Position numbers and translations under genes: made by a program
From: Herbaspirillum sp. LeCh32-8
GTDB taxonomy: Bacteria; Pseudomonadota; Gammaproteobacteria; Burkholderiales; Burkholderiaceae_D
Assembly (NCBI RefSeq): GCF_017814915.1
Contig: NZ_JAGIPZ010000002.1
Coordinates: forward strand, 403,084-467,083
DNA length: 64,000 bases
Direction: 5' to 3'
Notes under the pieces: model-generated
What the model was told of the DNA's origin: nothing
Database searches by the model: none
Seen by the model: the letters and a program-made list of their open reading frames with translations, nothing else
In this document: piece by piece, positions 25,039 through 34,645 of the stretch
Numbering within the stretch: position 1 is the stretch's first letter
How the letters are laid out: the number at the start of each line of letters is the position of its first letter

Positions 25039-26837
25039 ATGAAAGCCCGAAGAAACCTGCTGCTGTTCGTCGCCTTCGTGGCCGCCACGCTGGTGGTGTG
25101 CGTCGTCACCTACCGGCTCGCCCTGAACAAGGCTCGCGCCGACCAGAAAAACCTGGGCGAGGCCCAGCTGCAGATCGTCGCGCTCGACCTGGAATCCATC
25201 CTGCAGAAGTACGAGACGCTGCCGTTCGCGCTCGGCTTCCAGTCCGACGTGCGCCAGGTGCTGAACCATCCCGAGGACGCGCTGGCGGTGGATCGCCTGA
25301 ACCGCGCCTTCAAGACCATCCAGCAGCAGTCGCGCGCGGTGCACATCTTCATGCTCAACGCCCGCGGCATGACGCTGGCCTCCAGCAACTGGGACGACGA
25401 GTTCAGTTTCGTCGGCCGCGATTTCGGTTTTCGTCCCTACTTCCGCGAGGCGGTGCTGGGCCGGGCAGGGCGCTTCTACGGCATCGGCAATATCTCCAGC
25501 GAGCCGGGCTACTTCATCGCCCAGCCGATCTACCGCCGCCAGGATCAGGCCGAAGGCGACCTGCCGATCGGCGTGATGGTGGTCAAGGTCGACCTCGCCG
25601 AGTTCGAGCACACCTGGCGCAGCAGCGACGACCCGATCACGCTCACCGACGCCGGCGGCGTGGTCTTTCTCAGCAACCGGCCGGAGTGGAAATACCACAG
25701 CCTGCGCCCGCTGACCGGGCCGATGCAGCAGGAGCTGGCCGGTACCCATCAATACGCCGACCAGCCGATCACGCCGGTCTCGGCCTTGCCCGCGCCGCTG
25801 CAGCGCGGCTTCGGCGAGCATGTCTCGCGTCCGGTGGGGCGGCTCGGCTGGCAACTGATGCTGTTCCCCTCGCAGGCGCGCATGGCGCGCTCGGCCACGC
25901 TGTCGGCGCTGGCCGCTGCGTTGGCCATGGCGGCGCTGGCGATCTCGCTGCTGGCCTGGTACCAGCATCGTCGCCGTGTGCAGGAGCGGCTGGAGTCGCG
26001 CGACGCGTTGCGCCGCGCCGCCGAGGAGCTGGACCAGAAGATCGCCCAGCGCACCGGCGAGCTGACTGCCGCCAACCAGGCCATCGCCGCCAAGTACGAC
26101 AAGCTGCAGCAGACCGAGAGCCTGCTGCGCACCACCCAGAACGAACTGGTGCAGGCCGGCAAGCTGGCCATGCTGGGCCAGATGGCTGCCGGCGTGACGC
26201 ACGAGCTGAACCAGCCGCTGGCGGCGATTCGCGCCTTCGCCGACAATTCGGTCAAATTCCTGGCGCGCGGGCAGACCGCGCAGGTGGCGGAAAACCTGGA
26301 GCACATCAGCAGCGCCAGCGCCAACATGGGCAAGATCATCGGCCAGTTGAAAGGCTTCGCGCGCAAGAGCGGCGAGCTGGTGTCGGCGGTTGACCTGCGC
26401 CAGGCCACCGAGGCGGCGGCGCTGCTGCTGGGCAGCGAGTTCCAGAACCACGGCGTGGAGATCGTCATCGACGTGCGCCACGCCGCACGCGTGACCGGCG
26501 ACGCGGTGCGCACCGAACAGGTGTTGATCAACCTGCTGCGCAACGCCCTGGACGCGGTCGAAGAGCGCGACGTCAAGCGCGTGCGCGTGCTGCTCGACAT
26601 CGAAGGCGCACAGGCCGTGGTACGCATCCGCGACAGCGGCGCCGGTATCCCCGACGAGGTCGCGCCGCACCTGTTCGAGCCATTTTTTACCACCAAGTCG
26701 TCCAGCAAGGGGCTGGGGTTGGGGCTGGCGATTTCCTCGTCCATCGTGCAGGCAATGAACGGCCAGCTGAGCGCACACAATCATGAAGAGGGCGGCGCCG
26801 AGTTCGTGGTGCGCCTGCCGCTCTTGAAGGAGACCTG

Positions 26838-26838
<1 letters not shown>
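25039..26838 (+). CDS. DctB-like sensor histidine kinase
   Basis: 599-residue membrane kinase: helix 1 (about 7-28), a periplasmic sensor domain of the DctB/PAS-like fold (30-285, with FGFRPYFREAVLGRAGRFYGI and GYFIAQPIY), helix 2 (286-307), a coiled-coil linker (310-370), phospho-acceptor His388 in GVTHELNQPLAA, and an ATPase domain (DSGAGIP, FEPFFTTK, GLGLGLAIS). DctB proteins sense C4-dicarboxylates; next to kgtP the ligand may be 2-oxoglutarate. ATG 25039 has no clear ribosome site, and a longer frame back to 24916 exists, so the start is uncertain. Its stop overlaps the next gene by one base. Confidence 0.9.
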
Positions 26839-28184
<1,346 letters not shown>

Positions 28185-28200
28185 GCCGGGATTGAAAATA

Positions 28201-28232
28201 AAAAGCCCGCTGTATCGACAGCGGGCTTTTTT
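28201..28232 (+). terminator. Terminator after the DctBD-like pair
   Basis: A 13-base perfect stem (28201-28213 with 28218-28230), a 4-base loop, and a T-run on the plus side. The A-run on the left also makes it usable for the minus-strand lipoprotein gene ending at 28268. Confidence 0.9.
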
Positions 28233-28267
28233 CATGCAGGGCGGGCAGGTGTTACCCCCCAGGCCGC

Positions 28268-29035
28268 TCAGTCCAGTTCCGGACGCAGCATGTCCTGGAA
28301 CTGTTCGGTCTGGAAACCGCGCACGGCGCAGCCGATGCGGGCGCCGGGGAAGGCAGGATCGCGTGAGGCTTCGATCACCAGCGTGCGTTCCCCGTTCAGG
28401 TTGGCCTGGCCGCGGTAGTAATCGAAGCGCGAGGTGCGGTGCCAGCCGTTGCGCTCGAAGATTTCCATGCGGGTGTAGGTGCCGCTGATCTCCTTGCTCA
28501 TGCGCTTGAAGTTGGGGATGGCCGTGCCCAGCACTGCGGCGGCCTGGTCGGGGCTGGCGGTGGTGGTGAAGCCCCAGACCATTTTTTGCAGCGTGCCGTT
28601 GATGTCGGTGCTTTCTTCGTAGTAGCCCGACAGCGTCAGGCCGTAGACCTTGGCCGGTGCGGCCGGCGCCACGATGTTGCGGCCCGGGGTCTTGCGGTCA
28701 GGCACTTCGATGGAGGCGGTCTCGCCCTTGACGGTCACCTGGAAGCTCGGGCTGATCTCGGCCGCGAAGCGCTTGAGCGTGGCGCCGAAGCTGGCGTCGC
28801 AGGCAGCCAGCGCCTTGACGGCGTTTTCCAGCGGGGCGCGCTGGTCGGTGACCGGGCCGCCCGGGGCCGGCGCGCCGCGCGCCTGGTCGCGGTTCTGATT
28901 GCGCTCGGCGAGGCGTTGCGCCTTGAGCTCCAGGCGTTGCTGTTTGATCTGCATCTTGGCCATGCGCTCTTCGGGCGTGGCGCAGGCAGTGGCGAGCAGG
29001 ATGGTAGAGGCTGCAAGCAGCCAGGTGCGTGACAT
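28268..29035 (-). CDS. Putative lipoprotein of unknown function at the end of the aryl polyene locus
   Basis: 255-residue protein with a lipoprotein signal (LLAASTILLATAC, Cys in the lipobox), then a charged helical stretch rich in Lys, Gln, Arg and Glu (about 22-55), and a globular domain with no family I recognise. It has several Tyr/Trp-rich segments (GLTLSGYYEEST, NGWHRTSRFDYYRGQAN) and a late Cys in IGCAVRGF. ATG 29035 is preferred over 29041 because GGGGGA lies 9 bases before it but only 3 before the other. It follows the phosphopantetheinyl transferase gene by 60 bases, so it may be the last gene of the cluster or a neighbour. Confidence 0.7.
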   Translation of the reverse strand: MSRTWLLAASTILLATACATPEERMAKMQIKQQRLELKAQRLAERNQNRDQARGAPAPGGPVTDQRAPLENAVKALAACDASFGATLKRFAAEISPSFQVTVKGETASIEVPDRKTPGRNIVAPAAPAKVYGLTLSGYYEESTDINGTLQKMVWGFTTTASPDQAAAVLGTAIPNFKRMSKEISGTYTRMEIFERNGWHRTSRFDYYRGQANLNGERTLVIEASRDPAFPGARIGCAVRGFQTEQFQDMLRPELD

Positions 29036-29095
29036 GGACATGGATCCCCCGGTTGGTGTATTTTTTTGTGCCTTTGCGGCCAAGGGGATTTTGGC

Positions 29096-29854
29096 TCAGG
29101 CGGCGGACAAATTCAACAGCCGATCACACTCGAGGTGTTCCACTGAATGGCGCGTGGGCGTCGCGGCGCTGCACAGGCACAGATGGTAATCGGCTGTAGC
29201 GTCGTGGCGCAGGAATGCATCCGGGGCGCTGATGGCCTGCGCAGCGTCGCCCTCATTGACACCGCTATCGCCACTGTTATCGCCACCGCATTCCAGCTCG
29301 GGCAGCTCCTGCATGTCGCGCAGGCCGCTGTTGTGGCGCAGCTTGTAGAGCGCCTCCTTGGCGCACCACAGACGGTAGAAGGCCGCTTCATACGCCGGCT
29401 GTCGCTCCAGCCAGGCCAGTTCCCGCGGCGAGAAGGCCAGTCTGGCCAGCGCAGCCAGGTCGCGCTGCGGCGACGGCGCTTCGATATCCACGCCCACCGC
29501 GCACCGCTCGCCCACGGCGCACGCCAGCCAGCCGCGGCTATGTGAAATGCTCAAGCCGGGCAACGCCACGCCGTCGGCCGCATGCGCGCCGATGGTGACC
29601 AGCGGCGAGGCGCCGTGGCGTTCGGTGACGGTGATCTCGGAAGGCGCGCAGGCCAGGGTTTGCACCAACGCATGACGCAGCAGCAAGCGACCCAGCAGGA
29701 ATTCGCGCGCGCGTTGCGGTTTCAGAAAGCGCTGTAAGCGCGCACGCTCGCCGTCGGACAGCAGGGCGGCGAACGCGGGGGGGACGGCCGGCACTTCGTC
29801 GGCGCCGGCCCGGAAATGGCGGCCGTCCACGATCCAGATGCGGGTGGACGGCAC
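29096..29854 (-). CDS. 4'-phosphopantetheinyl transferase (Sfp/AcpT type)
   Basis: Attaches the phosphopantetheine arm of CoA to the conserved Ser of acyl carrier proteins. 252 residues. The two Mg/CoA signatures are clear: GVDIEAP (Asp123, Glu125) and FYRLWCAKEALYK (160-171 region, Trp163, Lys166, Glu167, Lys171); SISHSRGWLA (102-111) supplies the substrate-binding His. A Gly/Asn/Asp-rich insert follows (GGDNSGDSGVNEGD). It sits at the distal end of the aryl polyene operon, where it would activate the two carrier proteins encoded about 15 kb upstream. Confidence 0.88.
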   Translation of the reverse strand: MPSTRIWIVDGRHFRAGADEVPAVPPAFAALLSDGERARLQRFLKPQRAREFLLGRLLLRHALVQTLACAPSEITVTERHGASPLVTIGAHAADGVALPGLSISHSRGWLACAVGERCAVGVDIEAPSPQRDLAALARLAFSPRELAWLERQPAYEAAFYRLWCAKEALYKLRHNSGLRDMQELPELECGGDNSGDSGVNEGDAAQAISAPDAFLRHDATADYHLCLCSAATPTRHSVEHLECDRLLNLSAA

Positions 29855-29863
29855 TTGAGGCTC

Positions 29864-30304
29864 TTACTTCAGCTTGACAATGTCACCCTTCAGGGCGACG
29901 CCGGCGATGGTGGCGCCGGCATGGCATTCGAACTGGGTGGCGCTGGCCATCTCGTTCTTCTTGTAGTAGCTCACGATATTGACCACGGCGTTGCCGCCCA
30001 GCTGCTGGGCCTTCTTCTGCAGCTGCACCAGGGCCGACAGGAACACCCACTTGCAGGCCTCTTCATCGGACTTGCCCACGGCGTTGGTCTTCTGGTTGGT
30101 CACGTCGGTGGAGAGCTTGGTGGCCACGGCCGGGGTCGACTGGCCGGCGAAATAGAACTTCACCGAACCGTCCAGCACGCCTTCCTTGTCCTTCATGGCC
30201 TGGGCTTCTTCGATCGACAGCAGGTGCTTGGTGTCGCGCGCCTGGGCCGACAGGGACGACAGCGCCAGCACGGCGGCGGCCAGGACGAGGGAAGTTTTTT
30301 TCAT
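29864..30304 (-). CDS. Small exported protein of the aryl polyene locus
   Basis: 146 residues with a clear signal peptide (MKKTSLVLAAAVLALSSLSA, then QA). The mature part contains EEACKWVFLSALVQLQKKAQ and GGNAVVNIVSYYKKNEM, then a C-terminal small domain with one further Cys (QFECHAGATIAG). The GGNAVVN segment recalls small YbjQ/heavy-metal-binding-like proteins; related genes in aryl polyene clusters are sometimes annotated as excinuclease-like, which the sequence does not support. AAAGGAG lies 8 bases before the ATG. Role unknown; location suggests the envelope side of pigment export. Confidence 0.75.
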   Translation of the reverse strand: MKKTSLVLAAAVLALSSLSAQARDTKHLLSIEEAQAMKDKEGVLDGSVKFYFAGQSTPAVATKLSTDVTNQKTNAVGKSDEEACKWVFLSALVQLQKKAQQLGGNAVVNIVSYYKKNEMASATQFECHAGATIAGVALKGDIVKLK

Positions 30305-30384
30305 GAGTGAGGCTCCTTTATTGTTGGTTCGTTGGATCGTGGTGGGGAGTGATGCACTTGCTCTTTTTGTCATAAAACCAGGGC

Positions 30385-31629
30385 TTACGCCCAGCGCCTG
30401 AAGATCAGCGAAGTATTGATGCCGCCGAAAGCGAAGTTGTTCGACATCACGTATTCGCAATCTATCCCGCGACCCTCGCCGGCGATGTAATCGAGCTCAC
30501 CGCACTCCGGGTCGACCTGGTTCAGGTTGATGGTGGGCGCAAACCAGCCCAGGCGCATCATCTCGATGGTCATCCAGGCCTCCAGCGCGCCGCAGGCGCC
30601 CAGCGTATGGCCCATGTAGCTTTTCAGCGAGCTGATCGGCGCGCGCCGGCCGAACACGCGTGCGGTGGCGGTGGTCTCGGCCACATCGCCCTGGCGGGTG
30701 CCGGTGCCGTGAGCATTGACGTAGCCGATGGCGTCGGCGATGAGGCCGGCATCGGCCAGCGCCATTTCGATAGCCACCTGCATGGTGGCCGCGTTCGGAT
30801 TGGTGACGTGGCTGCCGTCGCTGTTGGTGCCGAAGCCGACGATCTCGGCGTAGATGCGTGCGCCGCGTGCCTGCGCGTGCTCCAGGTCTTCCAGGATCAG
30901 GCTGCCGGCGCCTTCACCCAGCACCAGGCCGTCGCGGTCCTTGTCGAACGGGCTGGGCGTCACCTGCGGCGTGTCGTTGCGCACGCTGGTGGCGTACAGG
31001 GTGTCGAACACCGCTGCCTCGGTGGCGCACAGCTCCTCGGAGCCGCCCGCGATCATCGCGGTCTGGCGGCCGCTGCGGATCGCCTCGAAGGCGTAGCCGA
31101 TGCCCTGGCTGCCGGAGGTGCAGGCGCTGGAGGTGGTGATGATGCGGCCGGTAATGCCGAAGAACACGCCCATGTTGACCGGCGCGGTATGGGCCATCAT
31201 CTTCAGGTAAGTGTTGGCGTTGATGTCGCGCGTGTTCTTCTCGGCGAACATCATGGCGAAGTCGGCGATCGCATTGGGCGTGCCGGCCGAGGAGCCGTAG
31301 GAGATGCCCAGTTTGCCGCTTTTCAGCAGCGGGTCGTCCAGCAGGCCGGCGTCGGCCAGCGCCCATTCGCTGGCGCGGGTGGCCATCAGCGCCACCCGGC
31401 CCATGCTGCGGGTGGTCTTGCGGTTGTACTTCTCGGACAGCGCGAACTCCGCCGCCGGCGCGCCCAGACGGGTATGCAGGCCGACGTATTCGTCCCAGCC
31501 CGGCATGCGCTGCACGGCGTTGCGCAGCGTTTTCAGGTGCGCCAGCGCGCTGTCCCAGTCGTTGCCGATGGGGCTGATGCCGGCCATACCGGTGACCACC
31601 ACCCGGCGCGGGGCGAAATGAGCGCTCAT
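30385..31629 (-). CDS. Aryl polyene beta-ketoacyl-ACP synthase (FabF-like)
   Basis: 414-residue full-length ketosynthase with complete catalytic triad: Cys170 in TTSSACTSGSQG, His307 in NAHGTGTRQGD and His341 in SYMGHTLGACG, with Lys336 in ISSLKS. It would perform Claisen condensations that lengthen the polyene on an ACP. It starts within the stop of the FabG-like gene (ATGA overlap), indicating co-translation. It is one of two complete ketosynthases in the cluster, alongside one N-terminal-only homologue at the operon start; the elongating enzyme normally pairs with that chain-length factor. Confidence 0.9.
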   Translation of the reverse strand: MSAHFAPRRVVVTGMAGISPIGNDWDSALAHLKTLRNAVQRMPGWDEYVGLHTRLGAPAAEFALSEKYNRKTTRSMGRVALMATRASEWALADAGLLDDPLLKSGKLGISYGSSAGTPNAIADFAMMFAEKNTRDINANTYLKMMAHTAPVNMGVFFGITGRIITTSSACTSGSQGIGYAFEAIRSGRQTAMIAGGSEELCATEAAVFDTLYATSVRNDTPQVTPSPFDKDRDGLVLGEGAGSLILEDLEHAQARGARIYAEIVGFGTNSDGSHVTNPNAATMQVAIEMALADAGLIADAIGYVNAHGTGTRQGDVAETTATARVFGRRAPISSLKSYMGHTLGACGALEAWMTIEMMRLGWFAPTINLNQVDPECGELDYIAGEGRGIDCEYVMSNNFAFGGINTSLIFRRWA

Positions 31630-32363
31630 GCCAGCCCCCCGTTGACCGAGATCACCTGGCGCGTGACATAGGCGGCGTCGGGCGACATCAGGAAGGCCAC
31701 TGCGGCGGCGACTTCCTCCGGCTTGCCGGCGCGGCGCGCGGGGATCAGTTTCATGATTTCCTCCATCGGCGCGTCCTGCGCCATGTCGGTGTCGATCAGG
31801 CCCGGCGCCACGCAGTTGACGGTGATGTCGCGCTTGGCCAGCTCCAGCGCCAGCGCCTTGGTGGCGCCGATGATGCCGGCCTTGGCCGCGCTGTAATTGA
31901 CCTGGCCGCGATTACCGATCAGGCCCGACACCGAGGCCAGCGTGACGATGCGGCCCGCCGCGCGACGACGCACCATCGGCATGGTCAGCGGGTTGAGCAC
32001 GTTGTAGAAGCCGTCGAGGTTGGTGCGCAGCACGCTGTCCCAGTCTTCGCCGGGCATGGCGGGGAAGGCGTTGTCGCGCGTGATGCCGGCGTTGCAGACC
32101 ACGCCGTAGTAGCAGCCGTGCTGCTCGACGTCCTGCAGCAGCACCTGGGCGGCCTGCTGGCGATCAGCGATGTCGAACTGCAGCACGCGCGTCGCGCGGC
32201 CCAGCGCCGCGATCTCGCGCGCGACTTCGTCGGCCGCCTCGCGCCGCTGGTGGCAGTGCAGGACGATGTCGTAGCCGTCGCGCGCCAGCCGCAGCGCGAT
32301 CGCGCGGCCGATGCCCCGGCTTGAGCCGGTGACGAAGATGGTGTGTTGCCCCGGGTGTGTCAT
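31626..32363 (-). CDS. Aryl polyene 3-ketoacyl-ACP reductase (FabG-like)
   Basis: 245-residue short-chain reductase. NADPH motif VTGSSRGIGRA (11-21), NAG (91-93), catalytic Ser144, Tyr157 and Lys161 (LASVSGLIG and VNYSAAKAG), and the C-terminal VISVNGGLA typical of FabG. It reduces each 3-ketoacyl-ACP before dehydration, giving the conjugated chain. It overlaps both neighbours by four bases (dehydratase upstream, ketosynthase downstream), forming a tight condensation-reduction-dehydration block. Confidence 0.9.
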   Translation of the reverse strand: MTHPGQHTIFVTGSSRGIGRAIALRLARDGYDIVLHCHQRREAADEVAREIAALGRATRVLQFDIADRQQAAQVLLQDVEQHGCYYGVVCNAGITRDNAFPAMPGEDWDSVLRTNLDGFYNVLNPLTMPMVRRRAAGRIVTLASVSGLIGNRGQVNYSAAKAGIIGATKALALELAKRDITVNCVAPGLIDTDMAQDAPMEEIMKLIPARRAGKPEEVAAAVAFLMSPDAAYVTRQVISVNGGLA

Positions 32364-32842
32364 GCCATGCCTTCTTGAAGATAGTTTGTTGCGTCGTGCG
32401 GCTGGAACACCGACACGTTGGCGCGCGCCAGTTCCTGTCGGGTGGCGGCGTCGATGATGGCGCAGTCGAACGAGCCCAGGCCGTTCTCGGCCTGCAGCAG
32501 CAGTTTCACCGTCACCTTCAGGCGCGTGCCGTTGGCGAATTCCGGGACGGCGCATTCATAGCGGCGCGATCCGAGCAGAAATCCGATTTTCACGTCCTCG
32601 CCGCGTTGTCTTGCGTGATAGCCGGCCCAGGCGGCGATCGCCTGCGCCATGTATTCGACCCCGACCCAGGAACCCACGCCGGCGCCGCTGTTGAACAGGC
32701 TCTCGGGCCGGATCTGCACATCGGCTTCCAGCGCGTCCGCGTCCACCGCCGTCACGCGGTCGATCAGGATCATCGGCGCCGCGTGCGGCAGCAGCTGTTC
32801 GATCGGCGCGATGGGCTGGGTCGCCTGCGTTGATGGCGTCAT
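32360..32842 (-). CDS. Aryl polyene 3-hydroxyacyl-ACP dehydratase, hotdog fold (ApeP type)
   Basis: 160-residue hotdog-fold protein of the class found in aryl polyene and xanthomonadin clusters. Features are LLPHAAPMILIDRVTAVD at the N-terminus, the substrate-helix segment VGSWVGVEYMAQAIAAWAGY, and IGFLLGSRRYE. These differ from classical FabZ (no GHFPG motif) and are typical of the ApeP-type dehydratase. The ATG at 32842 lies just after the stop of the upstream ketosynthase. A second dehydratase domain is fused to the AMP ligase in this cluster. Confidence 0.87.
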   Translation of the reverse strand: MTPSTQATQPIAPIEQLLPHAAPMILIDRVTAVDADALEADVQIRPESLFNSGAGVGSWVGVEYMAQAIAAWAGYHARQRGEDVKIGFLLGSRRYECAVPEFANGTRLKVTVKLLLQAENGLGSFDCAIIDAATRQELARANVSVFQPHDATNYLQEGMA

Positions 32843-32843
32843 C

Positions 32844-34076
32844 TCAGTCCTCCACCCGCGAGAGCACCAGCGCCACGTTGCTGCCGCCGAAGGCGAACGA
32901 GTTCGACAGCACATGGCGCGGTGCATGGCCCAGCGCGCGGCCGGCGGCGGCCACGTCCAGCACCGGCAGCGCCGGGTCGGCCACGCCGTCCCACAGGTGC
33001 GGCGGCAGCAGGCCGGCGTGGTTGTCGTCCTGCATCGCCAGCCAGCACAGGCCGGCTTCGATGGCGCTGGCCGCGCCCAGGGTGTGGCCGGTGAACGGCT
33101 TGGTCGAGCTGACCGGCACGCCGGCGCCGAACAGCGCGTGCAAGACCTTGGACTCCATCGCGTCGTTTTGCGGCGTGGCGGTGCCGTGCAGGTTGATGTA
33201 GTCGATCTGCGCTGCTTGCAGGCCGGCGCGTTGCAGCGCCTGGGCGATGGCCAGCGCGGCGCCGTGGCCTTCCGGATCGGGCGCCGAAATGTGATGAGCG
33301 TCGGACGACTCGCCCCAGCCGGACAGCGCCACGCGCGCGTTGTCGCGACTCATCAGGAACAGCGCCGCGCCCTCGCCGATGTTGATGCCGTGGCGGTTGA
33401 CCGAGAGCGGGTTGCAACGCTCGGCGCTGACCGACTCCAATGCCGAGAAGCCGGCCACGGTGAAGTCGCACAGGCTGTCGACGCCGCCGCAGATCACCGC
33501 ATCGCACAGGCCCATGTTGAGCAGGCGCGCGGCGCTGGCCATGGCCTTGCCGCTGGAAGAACAGGCGCTGGAATGGACATAGGCCGGCCCGCCCGTGCCC
33601 AGCGTCGCGGCCAGCGCGGCGGCAGGCGAGCCCAGTTCTTGCTGGCCGTAATGGTAGCCGGCAGGGAAGGCGCAGCCGTTGCTGTCGCCGTGGCTGCCGG
33701 GCGAGCGATGGCGAAATGCGTGTTCGCCCTCGGCGATGCCAGAGGTGCTGGTGCCCAGCACGATGCCCACGCGGTGCGCGCCGAAGCGCGCGATGGCGGC
33801 GTCCACCTCGGTGCGGATCGCGGCCAGCGCGGCCAGCGCGATGCGGGTGTTGCGGCTGCGCTCGCGCAGCGGCAGGTGCTCGTCGCCCGGCAGCGCGATG
33901 TCGGCGGCCAGCGCGCCCAGCGCCAGCGCCTGGCCGGCCGGGTTGCGGCGGCTTAGGTCGGGCAGCACGCCGCTCTGGCCGGCGAACAGGCGCGCGCGGA
34001 TGGCGTCGTTCGTGTGGCCGAGCGGGCAGATCATTCCCAGGGAGTTCAGATAGATGCTCATGCGCTGCTGCTTCAT
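32844..34076 (-). CDS. Aryl polyene beta-ketoacyl synthase, second full-length copy
   Basis: 410 residues; Cys172 (HSSACSSSGKAM), His297 (INLHGTATPQND) and His331 (KPFTGHTLGAAS) are all present, so it should be active. It is clearly divergent from the other full-length ketosynthase (short N-terminal domain, different Cys context) and may act at chain initiation. The ATG at 34076 overlaps the stop of the upstream lipoprotein gene as ATGA; a second in-frame ATG at 34061 is possible. Confidence 0.88.
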   Translation of the reverse strand: MKQQRMSIYLNSLGMICPLGHTNDAIRARLFAGQSGVLPDLSRRNPAGQALALGALAADIALPGDEHLPLRERSRNTRIALAALAAIRTEVDAAIARFGAHRVGIVLGTSTSGIAEGEHAFRHRSPGSHGDSNGCAFPAGYHYGQQELGSPAAALAATLGTGGPAYVHSSACSSSGKAMASAARLLNMGLCDAVICGGVDSLCDFTVAGFSALESVSAERCNPLSVNRHGINIGEGAALFLMSRDNARVALSGWGESSDAHHISAPDPEGHGAALAIAQALQRAGLQAAQIDYINLHGTATPQNDAMESKVLHALFGAGVPVSSTKPFTGHTLGAASAIEAGLCWLAMQDDNHAGLLPPHLWDGVADPALPVLDVAAAGRALGHAPRHVLSNSFAFGGSNVALVLSRVED

Positions 34077-34645
34077 TCTGAGGTGACCACCGACTGTATG
34101 GTCAGTTTGTATCGGTAGCGCAGATTGTTCAGGACGACCGTGCCACCCCAAGCGCGGCCGTCGGGATAGTCGATCACGGCGATTGTTTCGCCGTCGAGCA
34201 GGAGGGTACGTTGACCTTGGCTTTCGCGCAACTCCCAGCCGGCGGGAAGCGCCTCCCGGATCGCCTCGGCCGGCCACAGGGTCAGTTGTACATCTTGCAA
34301 CACATCGTCGCCCTGTACCTGCTTGGGCAGCATGAAGTGGCGCCAGACCTGCAATTCGTGACCGTCATAGTGCAGCGACATGACGCGCTGGCCAAAGGCC
34401 AGGCCGACCAGGTCGAGGTGCTCGGCATCGATTTCCAGCGCGGTGTCGAGCTGGTCGGTGCGGCCTTCGCGCTCCACCGTCAGGTGCTGCTGCAGGTTCA
34501 GGGTGCGGCCCAGCGCGGCCGGCGCCAGGCGCAGATGCAGGCGCGCGTCCTGGCTGGCCGGCGCCGGCGCGGTGGCGCAGCCGGCCAGCAGCGTCGCCGC
34601 CAGCGCCAGCAGGGCCGGCCATTGGCATCGCAAGCTCAGGCGCAC
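34073..34645 (-). CDS. DUF3261-type lipoprotein of the aryl polyene cluster
   Basis: 190-residue lipoprotein with signal WPALLALAATLLAGC and then a beta-rich domain (LHLRLAPAALGRTLNLQQHL, LFGQ-like LAFGQRVMSLHYDG, WGGTVVLNNLRYRYKL). It matches the small lipoprotein usually found beside LolA-like and MMPL genes in aryl polyene clusters, possibly an outer-membrane acceptor for the lipid-linked pigment. No ATG is available. The GTG at 34645 is chosen because GGAGG lies 4 bases upstream, inside the end of the oxidoreductase gene, which it overlaps by 10 bases. TTG 34633 is an alternative. Confidence 0.78.
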   Translation of the reverse strand: MRLSLRCQWPALLALAATLLAGCATAPAPASQDARLHLRLAPAALGRTLNLQQHLTVEREGRTDQLDTALEIDAEHLDLVGLAFGQRVMSLHYDGHELQVWRHFMLPKQVQGDDVLQDVQLTLWPAEAIREALPAGWELRESQGQRTLLLDGETIAVIDYPDGRAWGGTVVLNNLRYRYKLTIQSVVTSE

